Notes: generated from the sequence alone by a model not told the origin. A stretch of 64,000 nt of DNA from a candidate division WOR-3 bacterium (GCA_039801505.1 JBDRUV010000001.1:395361-459360), one strand, 5' to 3'. Shown: positions 1-8,525, counted from the stretch's first letter. Numbers and translations are program-made.

Positions 1-1146
1 TGATTTACTTACAAGACTATGGTTAATTGTATCAAGTACTATAGCAACTAAGGAATCTACTTCAATGTTTTGTATTTGTAATTGATAATCGACTCTCAGA
101 AAATGATCAGGTAATATCGTAATTAAACTAGAATCTAATGAAAACGCCAAGGTATAGTTTAAAGTTATTGGAATTAAATATGCTGAGTTGTTGTGATACG
201 ATGTAAGTTCAAAATTTATCGTCAAGGAGTCATAGCTAAAAATTTGAAATGCTGTATCAATATTGAATTCAGTAAAGAAAATTGCTACCGAACAAGAAAA
301 TGGAAAATTGTTTTGTAAGTTCACTGACAATCTACCCGAATTAAACTCTAAGTTTGTTAAACGTATAGAATAATTACTTTGGAGATAACAGATTTTTTGT
401 TTATTTAGAACTAAATTGCGAGGCACACAAGAACGAAACGCCCCTGAGTTGATTTTTAGCGAATCAAAAGACACGATAAATACCAGGGAATCATTCGCGG
501 AAATAGGAATTGAATTAGAACTTCCGCTGCTAGTAATGTGAGTGCTAAAAACCAAAATGCTATCGAGATTTAAGTTTTCTAAGCGAACTATATGTTCCGA
601 GACACTCATCGAATCAACTGACAGCAGATGAACTAATTCGGTGCCGTCTAAAAAACAATCAATGGTGTCAAAAATTAATCGGGTTCGGTTGTATATCGTG
701 ATTTTAAGTTTTGCCATTGCTACCGATAAAAATTCAAAATTTCGAAAACGAACAGGTCTTGTGATAATCCGACTAAAAGGTGGAATAGTTACATAAGTGG
801 TTGTTTCTGGAAGCACAAGACCTGTAATTTCCGAACTAGATAACGCAATGCGAGTGCTATCCAGATTACTAACCGTAAAATCTCGAAAGTAAATTTTCGT
901 GGAATCTAAGAGATCACTAATTCTTAGTGAATCAATTGGAAAAAAACTGTCGATTGTATTTCTGTAATAAAATGTAATGATTGAATCGTCGCCGATTCGA
1001 AAACGAGAACTGTCAAGAAAATCGATTACTTTAAACTTTTTATTACTAATTAAAGGAATTGTGAGGTTGGTATACCAATGTGGACGTCTCGGGCAACTTA
1101 TAAATAAAATAAAAATTAAAAACCATACAATATTTTTATAATGCAC
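1..1146 (-). CDS. Putative secreted lipoprotein, C-terminus cut by window edge
   Basis: An uninterrupted frame of 382 codons runs from a GTG at 1146 to the first base of the window, so the C-terminus is missing. The N-terminus has a short basic start, a hydrophobic stretch and a lipobox-like L-F-I-S-C at about residues 14-18, which suggests export and lipidation. The rest is rich in Ser, Asp, Ile and Thr with alternating hydrophobic residues, as expected of beta-sandwich repeats, but I recognise no family. It begins 15 nt after the zinc-ribbon gene stops and is probably the next gene of the same minus-strand operon. GTG is the first plausible start after the in-frame stop. Function unknown. 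Confidence 0.7.
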   Translation of the reverse strand, partial: MHYKNIVWFLIFILFISCPRRPHWYTNLTIPLISNKKFKVIDFLDSSRFRIGDDSIITFYYRNTIDSFFPIDSLRISDLLDSTKIYFRDFTVSNLDSTRIALSSSEITGLVLPETTTYVTIPPFSRIITRPVRFRNFEFLSVAMAKLKITIYNRTRLIFDTIDCFLDGTELVHLLSVDSMSVSEHIVRLENLNLDSILVFSTHITSSGSSNSIPISANDSLVFIVSFDSLKINSGAFRSCVPRNLVLNKQKICYLQSNYSIRLTNLEFNSGRLSVNLQNNFPFSCSVAIFFTEFNIDTAFQIFSYDSLTINFELTSYHNNSAYLIPITLNYTLAFSLDSSLITILPDHFLRVDYQLQIQNIEVDSLVAIVLDTINHSLVSKS

Positions 1147-1161
1147 GAAAATAAGAATTTT

Positions 1162-1524
1162 TTATCTTTTACTAAGCCAATAGAGAAAACGACCGCAATA
1201 CGGGCAATTCATAATATTATTAGCACTACGGGTGGCATATTCTGATGGTAGTCGGCTATAACACCCCCCACAAAATCCATTGACTACCTGGACCACAACT
1301 CGGCCCCCGTATCGTTTCATAATGATTTCATATTCCCGAAGTAGCTGCGGTTCGATTTTTTTAGCAATAGCATTACGTTCCTTCTCGGCGATTTTCATAA
1401 AATCTAAAGTAGGCTTAGTCGGTTTAAATCCAATTTTTTTGTAAGTGGGCGATACCATATCTTTAAGAATTAAGTCTAATTCTTCTAAGCTCCGTAAAAG
1501 ATTTATTTGTTCTTGCACATTCAT
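1162..1524 (-). CDS. Short C4 zinc-ribbon protein (CdsZ-like)
   Basis: A 120-residue protein with a helical N-terminal half and a C-terminal zinc ribbon made of a C-G-G-C pair (about residues 85-88) and a C-P-Y-C pair (about 107-110). This C-terminal arrangement is that of the C4-type zinc-ribbon family (zf-RING_7/CdsZ), whose members usually have a much longer coiled coil, around 240 residues. This copy is therefore a short form with a reduced coiled coil. It overlaps the upstream EIIA-like gene by 4 nt, indicating translational coupling. Family members have been linked to envelope or secretion functions and to nucleic-acid binding; the role here cannot be read from the sequence. Confidence 0.75.
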   Translation of the reverse strand: MNVQEQINLLRSLEELDLILKDMVSPTYKKIGFKPTKPTLDFMKIAEKERNAIAKKIEPQLLREYEIIMKRYGGRVVVQVVNGFCGGCYSRLPSEYATRSANNIMNCPYCGRFLYWLSKR

Positions 1525-1976
1525 AACTTTTCTTCAAGACTTTTAATTAACTCAATTAACTCCTCTGGGGTTTGGGGTTTCATGTATTGTTTTTTCTTGA
1601 CTAATTCTTGGCAGATCATTGCGACTCGTCCCAGTATAATAAGGTATTGATTGCCCGGGTCTTGAGGCGGAGCCACAATTAAAAAGAAAAAATGCACTGG
1701 TTTTTTGTCGATAGCATTGAAATCAACCCCAGATTTGGATCGGCCAACGGCCAACTCTAATTTGTCAATTAGGAGGGACCGACAGTGGGGGATACCGATC
1801 CCCCTACCAATCCCCGTGGAGCCCAATTCTTCCCGGGTAAGAATTGTCTCTAAAAGCATATCAGCTTCTTTGCCGGTCTTAATCAGACTGATTAGTTCTC
1901 GTAAGACCTCGGGTTTTTTGCGCGACTTTAGATTTAGGTTTATTCGTTCTGGTCTAAGCAATGAACTAATGGTCAA
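1521..1976 (-). CDS. PTS EIIA-Ntr-like (PtsN/fructose-type) phosphocarrier domain protein
   Basis: A single-domain EIIA of the mannitol/fructose-Ntr family, about 151 residues. The G-I-G-I-P-H-C-R motif places the phosphorylatable histidine at residue 64. An in-frame ATG exists at 2018, but a near-perfect Shine-Dalgarno (AAGGAGGT) lies just before TTG at 1976. Starting there gives the usual N-terminus (M-T-I-S-S-L-L-R-P-E-R-I), so TTG is preferred. No EIIB, EIIC, HPr or EI gene is near, so this is probably a regulatory phosphocarrier rather than part of a sugar permease. It lies downstream of argS and overlaps the zinc-ribbon gene by 4 nt. Confidence 0.85.
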   Translation of the reverse strand: MTISSLLRPERINLNLKSRKKPEVLRELISLIKTGKEADMLLETILTREELGSTGIGRGIGIPHCRSLLIDKLELAVGRSKSGVDFNAIDKKPVHFFFLIVAPPQDPGNQYLIILGRVAMICQELVKKKQYMKPQTPEELIELIKSLEEKL

Positions 1977-2060
1977 TTGCTTACCTCCTTCGCCTATTGA
2001 TTTTTGTGTTTTTTCCATCTTTTTATATTGTAGTAAACTTCAAAAAATTTTCAATACCCT

Positions 2061-3665
2061 TTACATCCGTTCTGGTGCCGAAACTCCAAGTATTGTTAAC
2101 GCAGTTTTTATTACTCGACTAATTATTTGACACAAATAGAGTCGAGCGCCAGCCAGCGTCGGATTTTCGTCAAGCACTCGGACATTTTCATAATATTTAT
2201 GAAAAGTATTAGCAAGGGTGAGTAGATAATAGACTAAGTGATGAGGTTCAAAATGTTTAGCTGATTCTAAAATGACATCGGGGAAATGCAATATGAGTTT
2301 GATCAGAGATTCTTCATAAGATGAAGTAAGCAGCTCTAGATCAGGGTTTTGGTTTGATGGAAAAGACTTTTCTTGAGCATTACGGAGAATACTATTGATT
2401 CTAGTATAGGCATATTGTACATAATAAACCGGATTTTCTTCGGAAGTTTTTTGAGCTAGTGCCAAATCAAATTCTAAGTGTTGCGAGGCCCGGCGCATCA
2501 GTAAGAAAAATTTTAAGGCATCAGGGCCAATTTCTGATAGTACCTCGTCTAGGGTAATATATTCACCGGCCCGTTTTGACATTGAAATTTTTTCTCGATT
2601 GCGAAGCAGTGAGACTTGTTGGGCGATAATAATTATTAAATGATTTGGGTCAAAGCCTAATGCCTTAAGGGCGCCTTTCATACGCGGAATATAACCATGG
2701 TGGTCCGGTCCCCAAATATTAATTAAGAGTTCATAGCCCCGATTAAATTTATCATAATGATAGGCAATATCGGTCAAGAAATATGTTGGACGCGCATTGG
2801 CAGTAATTAGCACGCGATCTTCGGTATCGCCGAATTCTTGAGATTTAAACCATAATGCACCGTCGTGATAATAAGTATAGGGCTTGAGCTTTTCTAAAAT
2901 TAAAGAATGCAACGGATGATACGAACTTTCACGAACAAAGTTATCAAAATTGATACCCATCCGGAGTAAAGAATTTTTCTGCCAGGTAATAATTTCTTGT
3001 AATAGAAAGCTACGCCAATACTCTTCAGGGATATTATTTTTTAGAATTTTCTGGGCAATATCTAAGAGATATTCCCCTGGATAGCCGTTTTCTGGTATCG
3101 GGGTTGGTATTCCTTTTATAGTGTTGAGACGGGCTAAAAGAGAATTGTATAAGACCTCAATTTGGGTGCCTTTATCGTTTATATAATATTCAGAGTTTAC
3201 ATCATAATTTACAAATTTTAATAAATTTACCAAAGCATTACCAAAAGCCCCAGCCCGAGCCTGAACAACATTTAAGGGGCCTGTGGGATTAGCTGAGATA
3301 TACTCGACAAGCACCCGTATACCATTACCTAAATTAATTTTTCCATAATCTTCAGCGCTAGCGTTTATAAGAGTTTTTAACAAGTATTCTCGACTTAAAG
3401 TAAAATTGATAAACCCCGGGGATGCTACTTCAACTTTCTTAAAAATTGAACAATCGGTTAATTTGGGCTTTAAATTTTGCGCGATTTCAATGGGTGCTTT
3501 ATTTTCTTTACGTGACAATAAAAACGCAATGTTTGAAGCATAATCGCCCAGCTCGGGTTTGTTTAAAAACTCTATTTCGTGTTGGGGTGGGATTTCACCT
3601 ACTGCTTCTTTAATAATTTCGGCAATTTGCTGTTTAACTGTCATATCTCTTTTTAGGGGCATCAC
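2061..3665 (-). CDS. argS: Arginyl-tRNA synthetase
   Basis: Class I arginyl-tRNA synthetase, 534 residues, charging tRNA-Arg. It has the N-terminal additional domain (to about residue 105), the catalytic Rossmann fold, a KMSKS-type loop (S-M-S-K-R, about 355-365) and an anticodon-binding all-helical C-terminus ending in the usual A-P-E-R-M. The HIGH region reads N-P-T-G-P-L-N-V-V-Q at 126-135, so both histidines of the usual P-L-H-V-G-H are replaced. Possible starts are GTG 3665, ATG 3662 and ATG 3644. The first overlaps rsfS by 32 nt and the last by 11 nt, and none has a clear ribosome-binding site. Confidence 0.95.
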   Translation of the reverse strand: MMPLKRDMTVKQQIAEIIKEAVGEIPPQHEIEFLNKPELGDYASNIAFLLSRKENKAPIEIAQNLKPKLTDCSIFKKVEVASPGFINFTLSREYLLKTLINASAEDYGKINLGNGIRVLVEYISANPTGPLNVVQARAGAFGNALVNLLKFVNYDVNSEYYINDKGTQIEVLYNSLLARLNTIKGIPTPIPENGYPGEYLLDIAQKILKNNIPEEYWRSFLLQEIITWQKNSLLRMGINFDNFVRESSYHPLHSLILEKLKPYTYYHDGALWFKSQEFGDTEDRVLITANARPTYFLTDIAYHYDKFNRGYELLINIWGPDHHGYIPRMKGALKALGFDPNHLIIIIAQQVSLLRNREKISMSKRAGEYITLDEVLSEIGPDALKFFLLMRRASQHLEFDLALAQKTSEENPVYYVQYAYTRINSILRNAQEKSFPSNQNPDLELLTSSYEESLIKLILHFPDVILESAKHFEPHHLVYYLLTLANTFHKYYENVRVLDENPTLAGARLYLCQIISRVIKTALTILGVSAPERM

Positions 3666-4005
3666 CCCAAAGCATTTCTAATTGATAATAGGCTCGAGTT
3701 TCTGGCTGGAAAATATGCACGATAAAATCCCAGTAGTCTAATACTACCCACTGGCCATTCGTTACTCCTTCAAGGTGATGTGGCAAGACAGAGTTTTTTT
3801 TTAACTTTGCATATATTTCATTACAAATTGCTTGAGCATGGGGCTGCGAGGTAGCAGTACAGATAATAAAATAATTCGTAATCGGTGAGCGGCGTCTTAA
3901 ATCCAAGAGCACCACATCGGCCCCCTTTTTTTCTAAAATACTTTTTATCGCCAGATTGATTTTTTTACGAGTTGTAACTTTAGTTGAATTCCGGTTTTTC
4001 GTCAT
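3634..4005 (-). CDS. rsfS: Ribosomal silencing factor RsfS
   Basis: A 123-residue protein of the RsfS/Iojap family, which binds ribosomal protein L14 and blocks joining of the subunits when nutrients are scarce. Typical features are an N-terminal helix, the D-L-R segment followed by I-T-N-Y-F-I-I-C-T-A-T-S, and the C-terminal W-V-V-L-D-Y-W-D-F-I-V-H-I-F stretch. The last part overlaps the argS start. It starts one base after the stop of the LytR_C-domain gene, so the two are probably co-translated. The length is usual for the family. Confidence 0.95.
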   Translation of the reverse strand: MTKNRNSTKVTTRKKINLAIKSILEKKGADVVLLDLRRRSPITNYFIICTATSQPHAQAICNEIYAKLKKNSVLPHHLEGVTNGQWVVLDYWDFIVHIFQPETRAYYQLEMLWGDAPKKRYDS

Positions 4006-4006
4006 T

Positions 4007-4495
4007 TCACTTAATAATTATTGAGTCGGCCTCATAAACTTTTTGGTTCGAGAAAAAAAGTTCAGCGTCTTTTCCTAAAACTACCGTAGCTTCTAGATAC
4101 AGAGTAGAATCAATATGGAGCTTTATTTCTGGAAGGATTTTTTTGTGTAAAGAAAATATAGTGGTTTTTTTAGTAATACTTATAGCATCAGCAATTTCTG
4201 AGGCATTAGTCAATTTGGAGTCAACTCGTTCAATAATTGTAGTTTTATCAATCGTTCGTTTAGCATTTTTAATGTCGTAAACATCGAACCCCAATTTTCT
4301 TAAATAGCTTTGAGCTTTTTTAGCCATTTCTGGTGTTCCCGAACAGTTAATAATTTCCAGTCGAATTTTATTTCGACGGCCATAATCAACCGGTTGGGGA
4401 TTTAAACTGAAAAAACCATAATGGTTTATCAAAAACCAGCCGATAATTACAATTAAAATTATTAATCCGACAAAAATCCCAATAATTTTTTTCAT
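4007..4495 (-). CDS. Membrane-anchored LytR_C-domain protein
   Basis: A 162-residue protein with one N-terminal transmembrane helix (about residues 4-24) followed by a domain like the C-terminal domain of LytR/CpsA/Psr proteins (about 45-120). That domain shows L-E-I-I-N-C-S-G-T-P at its start and the L-R-K-L-G-F-D-V-Y-D element. No LytR catalytic domain is present. Such stand-alone proteins are found near rsfS in several phyla and are presumed to act at the cell envelope, but the activity of the domain is not established. It lies 12 nt downstream of the nucleotidyltransferase gene and directly before rsfS. Confidence 0.75.
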   Translation of the reverse strand: MKKIIGIFVGLIILIVIIGWFLINHYGFFSLNPQPVDYGRRNKIRLEIINCSGTPEMAKKAQSYLRKLGFDVYDIKNAKRTIDKTTIIERVDSKLTNASEIADAISITKKTTIFSLHKKILPEIKLHIDSTLYLEATVVLGKDAELFFSNQKVYEADSIIIK

Positions 4496-4507
4496 CGGGT
4501 CTGATTC

Positions 4508-5239
4508 TTAACTGTTATCTTTAGTTTCAATGAGTTTTTTTACACGTTCGAAATCAGCTGGCGTGTTTATTCCTAGACATTCGTTAGGATCTTCAGTAGA
4601 AACCGAGATAACTTTGTAGTGATCTTTTATTAATTCATTCACGGCGCTTGTTAAATAGTATTCGCCATTCCGAGGGTTGGGTTTAATGGCATTAAGTATT
4701 GGTTTTAGAGTTGGATAGTAGAATGCATAAACCCCAACATTGATCTCAGTAATTTTTTTTATTTCTTCTGAGGCATCACTTTCTTCGATTATTCCCATAA
4801 GCTCGCCACTGTCATTTCGTAAAATTCGACCATAACCGTGTGGCTGGGTTAAAAACGTTGTTAAAATAATACAATCCGGCTTTTCCTTTTGATATAACTG
4901 CTTTAAGCGTAAGATAGTGTTTAATTTTAATAGGGGTGTATCGCCGTAAAGCACAATAATATCCGTCGAGGATTTTAAGTGATCATCGCAACACTTGACT
5001 GCATCAGCTGTACCTCGGGCTATCTCTTGGATGACAAATTTTACCGGATAATTTTTAAACCTCTCTTGGATGTCTTGGTGGCGCGGGGAGACAACTACTA
5101 GAATGGGATCGAGCTGGGCATTTTGGGCTAATTCAATTATGTAGCTGAGGACGGGCCGATTATTAATGGACAGCAGGACCTTAGAATGGGCTAGTCCCAT
5201 TCGTTTACTTTGCCCCGCCGCCAGAATTATTCCGGTCAT
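4508..5239 (-). CDS. GlmU-type sugar nucleotidyltransferase (pyrophosphorylase domain only)
   Basis: About 243 residues matching the N-terminal uridylyltransferase domain of GlmU, which makes UDP-GlcNAc from UTP and GlcNAc-1-phosphate. The nucleotide loop is at the N-terminus (I-I-L-A-A-G-Q-S-K-R-M-G), followed by L-Y-G-D-T-P-L-L with its metal-binding Asp and the N-G-E-Y-Y-L-T segment typical of GlmU. The C-terminal left-handed beta-helix acetyltransferase is absent. ATG 5239 gives the standard start and overlaps panD by 35 nt. An earlier in-frame start at 5299 would add 20 atypical residues. The substrate could be another sugar phosphate, although the N-G-E-Y-Y-L-T segment favours GlcNAc-1-P. 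Confidence 0.85.
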   Translation of the reverse strand: MTGIILAAGQSKRMGLAHSKVLLSINNRPVLSYIIELAQNAQLDPILVVVSPRHQDIQERFKNYPVKFVIQEIARGTADAVKCCDDHLKSSTDIIVLYGDTPLLKLNTILRLKQLYQKEKPDCIILTTFLTQPHGYGRILRNDSGELMGIIEESDASEEIKKITEINVGVYAFYYPTLKPILNAIKPNPRNGEYYLTSAVNELIKDHYKVISVSTEDPNECLGINTPADFERVKKLIETKDNS

Positions 5240-5585
5240 TACAAATTCGATTTTTTTCGTCCACGAAGATTTTTTTCGGTTCGATGCTTCGAGCGGCAAT
5301 ACTTTCGACTAGGGCATAAGAAATTACAATTAGCTCGTCACCGACTTCACCCAGCCGCGCTGTTCCACCATTAAGACACACCATACCGGAATTACGTGGG
5401 CCTTTCATGACATAAGTTTCAAAGCGGGCACCGGTATTTAGGTTGATCACCTGGACCATTTCATTTTCGGCAATATCGGCCTTTTGGAGAAGTTCTTCGT
5501 CGATTGTTAAACTGCCTTCATAATAAAGATTTTTTTCAGTAATTTTTAATCGATGGATTTTCGATTTAACAATTATCCGTAGCAT
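5205..5585 (-). CDS. panD: Aspartate 1-decarboxylase
   Basis: PanD (126 residues) decarboxylates aspartate to beta-alanine for pantothenate and coenzyme A synthesis. It is a self-processing enzyme: the canonical cleavage pair Gly24-Ser25 is present in Y-Y-E-G-S-L-T, where Ser25 becomes the pyruvoyl cofactor. The conserved N-G-G-T-A-R-L element (about 71-77) is also intact. It follows rplQ after 40 nt, and its 3' end overlaps the nucleotidyltransferase start. No other pantothenate genes are in the window. Confidence 0.95.
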   Translation of the reverse strand: MLRIIVKSKIHRLKITEKNLYYEGSLTIDEELLQKADIAENEMVQVINLNTGARFETYVMKGPRNSGMVCLNGGTARLGEVGDELIVISYALVESIAARSIEPKKIFVDEKNRICNDRNNSGGGAK

Positions 5586-5625
5586 CTTCCTTAATGATTA
5601 AAAATTTACTCGCGGGGCCAAGCAC

Positions 5626-6039
5626 CTACTTTTTCTTTTCAGTTTTCTGCGACTTCGCCTTGGCTTCTTCTTTTTTCGGAGCCCGAACCGCAAATTCAAT
5701 CAAAGCCATTTCGGCGCTATCACCAGGCCGATGATATCCCAGTTTTAATACCCGGGTATATCCGCCTTGATGATTGGTAAACCTCGGGGCAATTTCGTCG
5801 CATAACTTTTTTACTAACCCGTGATCACAGACCCAACGATTGATTAATCGTTTCTTGGCCAGGGTGTTTTCTAGGGCATAGCGCACTAAACGTTCCATAT
5901 AAGGTCGGACGAGCTTGGCCTTAGCTACAGTGGTTTTAATTCGCTCATAGGTAATTAACGAGCGGATCATATTCTTAATCATTGCTTCACGATGCGACTT
6001 GGTCCGACCCAGTTTTTTTACTTTTCTTCCGTGGCGCAT
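5626..6039 (-). CDS. rplQ: 50S ribosomal protein L17
   Basis: L17 of the large ribosomal subunit, 137 residues, opening with the typical M-R-H-G-R-K-V-K-K-L-G-R segment. The core ends at about residue 120, with a lysine-rich tail after it. It begins 7 nt after the rpoA stop, keeping the conserved rpoA-rplQ order. Confidence 0.97.
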   Translation of the reverse strand: MRHGRKVKKLGRTKSHREAMIKNMIRSLITYERIKTTVAKAKLVRPYMERLVRYALENTLAKKRLINRWVCDHGLVKKLCDEIAPRFTNHQGGYTRVLKLGYHRPGDSAEMALIEFAVRAPKKEEAKAKSQKTEKKK

Positions 6040-6046
6040 AGTCTTA

Positions 6047-7054
6047 TTATGGTTTTAAGATTTTATCAACATCCATACCAAAATGTAATCCGTGGCGTTC
6101 TAAAACTTCGCGCACTTCCTCTAAGGTTTTGCGTCCAAAGTTTTCAATTTCAAGCATCTCTTTTTCAGTATGCCGCACCAGATCCGCTACCGTTTCGATC
6201 TTTATTTTCTCACCGCTGGTTTTTAATACCCCGTCCTTTAGGCAGTTTAACGCCCGATTAGATAATTCTAAATCGTCGATCTTCATCATTAAAAGCTCAC
6301 GTAATCGCTCGCGTTCTCGGTCGTACTTTTCTACTGGTTGAAATTCCGGCTCTTTCTCGGTAGGAATTAAAGCCAACATATGATTCTTAATGATCGTGGC
6401 ACTTTGAATTAAACATTCTTCAGGAAGAGCGGTGCCATCGGTCCAGATTTCTAAAATAATCTTTTCGTAGTCTGCGCGGTCCCCAACTCGGGTATTTTCT
6501 ACGGCAAATGCTACTTTCTTTACCGGCGAGAAGAAGGCATCTAAAAAAATTGTGCCAATTGGTGCCGACGTCTTTTTTTCTTGCCGTTCTGCGGATAGAT
6601 AACCACGGCCGTTTTCTACTTTCATTTCAATGTTGACACTGGTATTTTCTTCAGTGATTGTCAGAATCAACTGATCCGGATTAGCGATGGTAATTTCCGG
6701 TGGCACAGTTAAATGTCGGGCTTTATATTCATTAACGCCTTTGGCGTGCAGATAACAGAATTTCGGTGTTTCGGAATCTAAGCGGAGGCGGATTTTCTTA
6801 ATGTTTAGAATAATTTGCGGCACATCTTCAAGCACTCCCGGAATAGTTGAGAACTCGTGAAGCACATTATCAATCCGGACCTGAGTAATGGCTGCTCCTT
6901 GAATTGATGATAGTAAGGCCCGCCTTAGGGCATTGCCTATGGTATGGCCCCAACCTCGTTCCAGCGGGGCGATGGTAAAGCAGCCATAAGTGTCGGTTAA
7001 GGTTTCCCGGTTTACCACCGCACCTTCGGGCAAGATTATTGGTGTTAGTTTCAT
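6047..7054 (-). CDS. rpoA: DNA-directed RNA polymerase alpha subunit
   Basis: RpoA, 335 residues. The N-terminal dimerisation domain (to about 230) includes the R-G-W-G-H-T-I-G-N-A-L-R-R-A-L-L-S motif. The C-terminal helix-hairpin domain (about 250-325) includes N-F-G-R-K-T-L-E-E-V, which contacts UP elements and activators. The frame is open to 7084, but ATG 7054 has a good ribosome-binding site (AGGAA, 5 nt spacing), gives the usual N-terminus and leaves 7 nt after the rpsD stop. It is probably transcribed from the rpsD promoter. Confidence 0.97.
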   Translation of the reverse strand: MKLTPIILPEGAVVNRETLTDTYGCFTIAPLERGWGHTIGNALRRALLSSIQGAAITQVRIDNVLHEFSTIPGVLEDVPQIILNIKKIRLRLDSETPKFCYLHAKGVNEYKARHLTVPPEITIANPDQLILTITEENTSVNIEMKVENGRGYLSAERQEKKTSAPIGTIFLDAFFSPVKKVAFAVENTRVGDRADYEKIILEIWTDGTALPEECLIQSATIIKNHMLALIPTEKEPEFQPVEKYDRERERLRELLMMKIDDLELSNRALNCLKDGVLKTSGEKIKIETVADLVRHTEKEMLEIENFGRKTLEEVREVLERHGLHFGMDVDKILKP

Positions 7055-7061
7055 AAATTTC

Positions 7062-7673
7062 CTATTTTGAATACAACTCAACAATTAATTGGGTATTAAC
7101 TGCAATATCGGTGATATCTTCTTTAGTTGGTAGACGCAGCACCCGGGCGGTTAGGGTGTTGGAATCTAACGAGAGCCAATCCGGGACTGTGGTGGCACGC
7201 TCAGCCAGGACGGCTTTAATTACCTCGCGAATTTTGCCTTCCCGGACTGAGATCTCGTCGTTCGGTTTTACTGGATAGGAGGGGATATCAACCGGGCGAC
7301 CGTTTACGAGAATATGCCGATGCCGGACAATTTGTCGGGCATGGGTACGAGAATGGGCAAAGCCTAAGCGAAAGATGACATTATCTAAGCGGCGTTCTAA
7401 TTCAATAAGCAGTTGTTCGCCGGGGTTCTTCTTTTTCTGGGCGCGTTCAAAAGTTAGTCGGAATTGCTGTTCTAATAGACCATAGATTGCTTTAAGCTTC
7501 TGCTTTTCTTGAAGTTGGATACCATATTGCGAGATTTTGCGTCCCTGGGCTGAGACTTTAGCTCGACGCTTATTAAACACGCACTTGTCGGTAAAACACT
7601 TAGCACCTTTGAGAAAAAGCTTTTCGCCGAATCTACGGCATTTTTTACATTTTGGTCCAATATATCGTGCCAT
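7062..7673 (-). CDS. rpsD: 30S ribosomal protein S4
   Basis: S4, 203 residues: an assembly-initiating protein of the small subunit that binds 16S rRNA. It carries the S4 RNA-binding domain (about 93-155, with L-E-R-R-L-D-N-V-I-F-R-L-G-F) and an N-terminal zinc-type cysteine cluster (C-K-K-C plus C9, C26 and C31 positions). The gene has its own strong promoter at 7685-7713 with no room for a Shine-Dalgarno, suggesting a nearly leaderless transcript that continues into rpoA and rplQ. Confidence 0.97.
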   Translation of the reverse strand: MARYIGPKCKKCRRFGEKLFLKGAKCFTDKCVFNKRRAKVSAQGRKISQYGIQLQEKQKLKAIYGLLEQQFRLTFERAQKKKNPGEQLLIELERRLDNVIFRLGFAHSRTHARQIVRHRHILVNGRPVDIPSYPVKPNDEISVREGKIREVIKAVLAERATTVPDWLSLDSNTLTARVLRLPTKEDITDIAVNTQLIVELYSK

Positions 7674-7684
7674 ATTAAATGTAA

Positions 7685-7713
7685 ACTATAATAAAAAAAT
7701 TACTGTTTGTCAA
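7685..7713 (-). promoter_or_regulatory. Sigma70-type promoter of rpsD-rpoA-rplQ, near-leaderless
   Basis: Reading the minus strand, TTGACA and TATAGT are separated by 17 nt. Only 11 nt separate the -10 from the rpsD ATG, so the predicted 5' leader is about 4-5 nt and cannot hold a ribosome-binding site. It splits the ribosomal genes into an rpsM-rpsK unit and an rpsD-rpoA-rplQ unit. Confidence 0.7.
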
Positions 7714-7744
7714 TAATAAGTTTATATTCCTAATGTTTCAATCC

Positions 7745-8119
7745 TTAGACCCGCCGCGGTTTCGGTGGCCGACAACCATTATGTGGTATCGGCGTGACAT
7801 CTTTGATGGAGTTAATTTTAAGACCAGCATTCTGGAGTGCCCGAATTGCTGGTTCTCGTCCCGGGCCAGGTCCTTTTACATACACATCAACTTTTTCCAC
7901 ACCTAACGCTACGGCTTCCCGACCGGCGGCTTCCGAACATTGCTGAGCCGCATAGGGGGTGCCTTTTTTGGCACCCTTAAAGCCAACTCGGCCGGCTGAA
8001 GACCAACACAACACATTACCTTTTTGGTCGGTAATGGTCACAATTGTATTATTAAAAGTTGACTGAATATGCGCGATCGCAACTGGGGGCGCCTTTTTCT
8101 TACTGGTTTTTTTCGGCAT
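7745..8119 (-). CDS. rpsK: 30S ribosomal protein S11
   Basis: S11, 124 residues, part of the small-subunit platform near the mRNA exit. Family signatures are [14 protein letters not shown] near the start and the C-terminal [13 protein letters not shown], both complete. It follows rpsM by 16 nt in the conserved order and is separated from rpsD by a 71-nt gap that holds a promoter. Confidence 0.98.
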   Translation of the reverse strand: MPKKTSKKKAPPVAIAHIQSTFNNTIVTITDQKGNVLCWSSAGRVGFKGAKKGTPYAAQQCSEAAGREAVALGVEKVDVYVKGPGPGREPAIRALQNAGLKINSIKDVTPIPHNGCRPPKPRRV

Positions 8120-8135
8120 CTTGGCTCCTTATAGA

Positions 8136-8525
8136 TTATTTAGGTTTAGCTTGGGCTTTAACTTTTATGACGCCCGAAGTTTTACGAGGTCCTTTGCGCG
8201 TGCGAGCATTAGTTCGAGTACGCTGACCACGCACCGGCAGACCGCGCCGATGCCGTTCTCCTCGATAACAACCAATATCGATATAGCGCTTAATATTCGC
8301 TTGGACTTCGGCGCGCAGGGCACCTTCGATCTTGTAGTTGGCTTCGATCTCTTTACGAATTTTAGTAAACTCTTCGTCGGTTAAGTCTTTGACCTTTTTA
8401 TTATACGGTACCCCGACCGTATCCAGGATCTTTTTGGCGTTGCTTGGTCCAATACCGTAGATTTTCGGTAAGGCGTATAGGATCTGTTTATTATCTTCTA
8501 AGTCAACACCTAACAGTCGTGCCAT
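8136..8525 (-). CDS. rpsM: 30S ribosomal protein S13
   Basis: S13, 129 residues, located in the head of the small subunit and contacting the subunit bridge and P-site tRNA. The helix-hairpin segment [13 protein letters not shown] (about 23-35) and the basic C-terminus with [14 protein letters not shown] are typical. In many bacteria rpmJ and infA precede rpsM. Here rpsM is the first gene of its unit, with its own promoter and a divergent TPR gene upstream. Confidence 0.98.
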   Translation of the reverse strand: MARLLGVDLEDNKQILYALPKIYGIGPSNAKKILDTVGVPYNKKVKDLTDEEFTKIRKEIEANYKIEGALRAEVQANIKRYIDIGCYRGERHRRGLPVRGQRTRTNARTRKGPRKTSGVIKVKAQAKPK

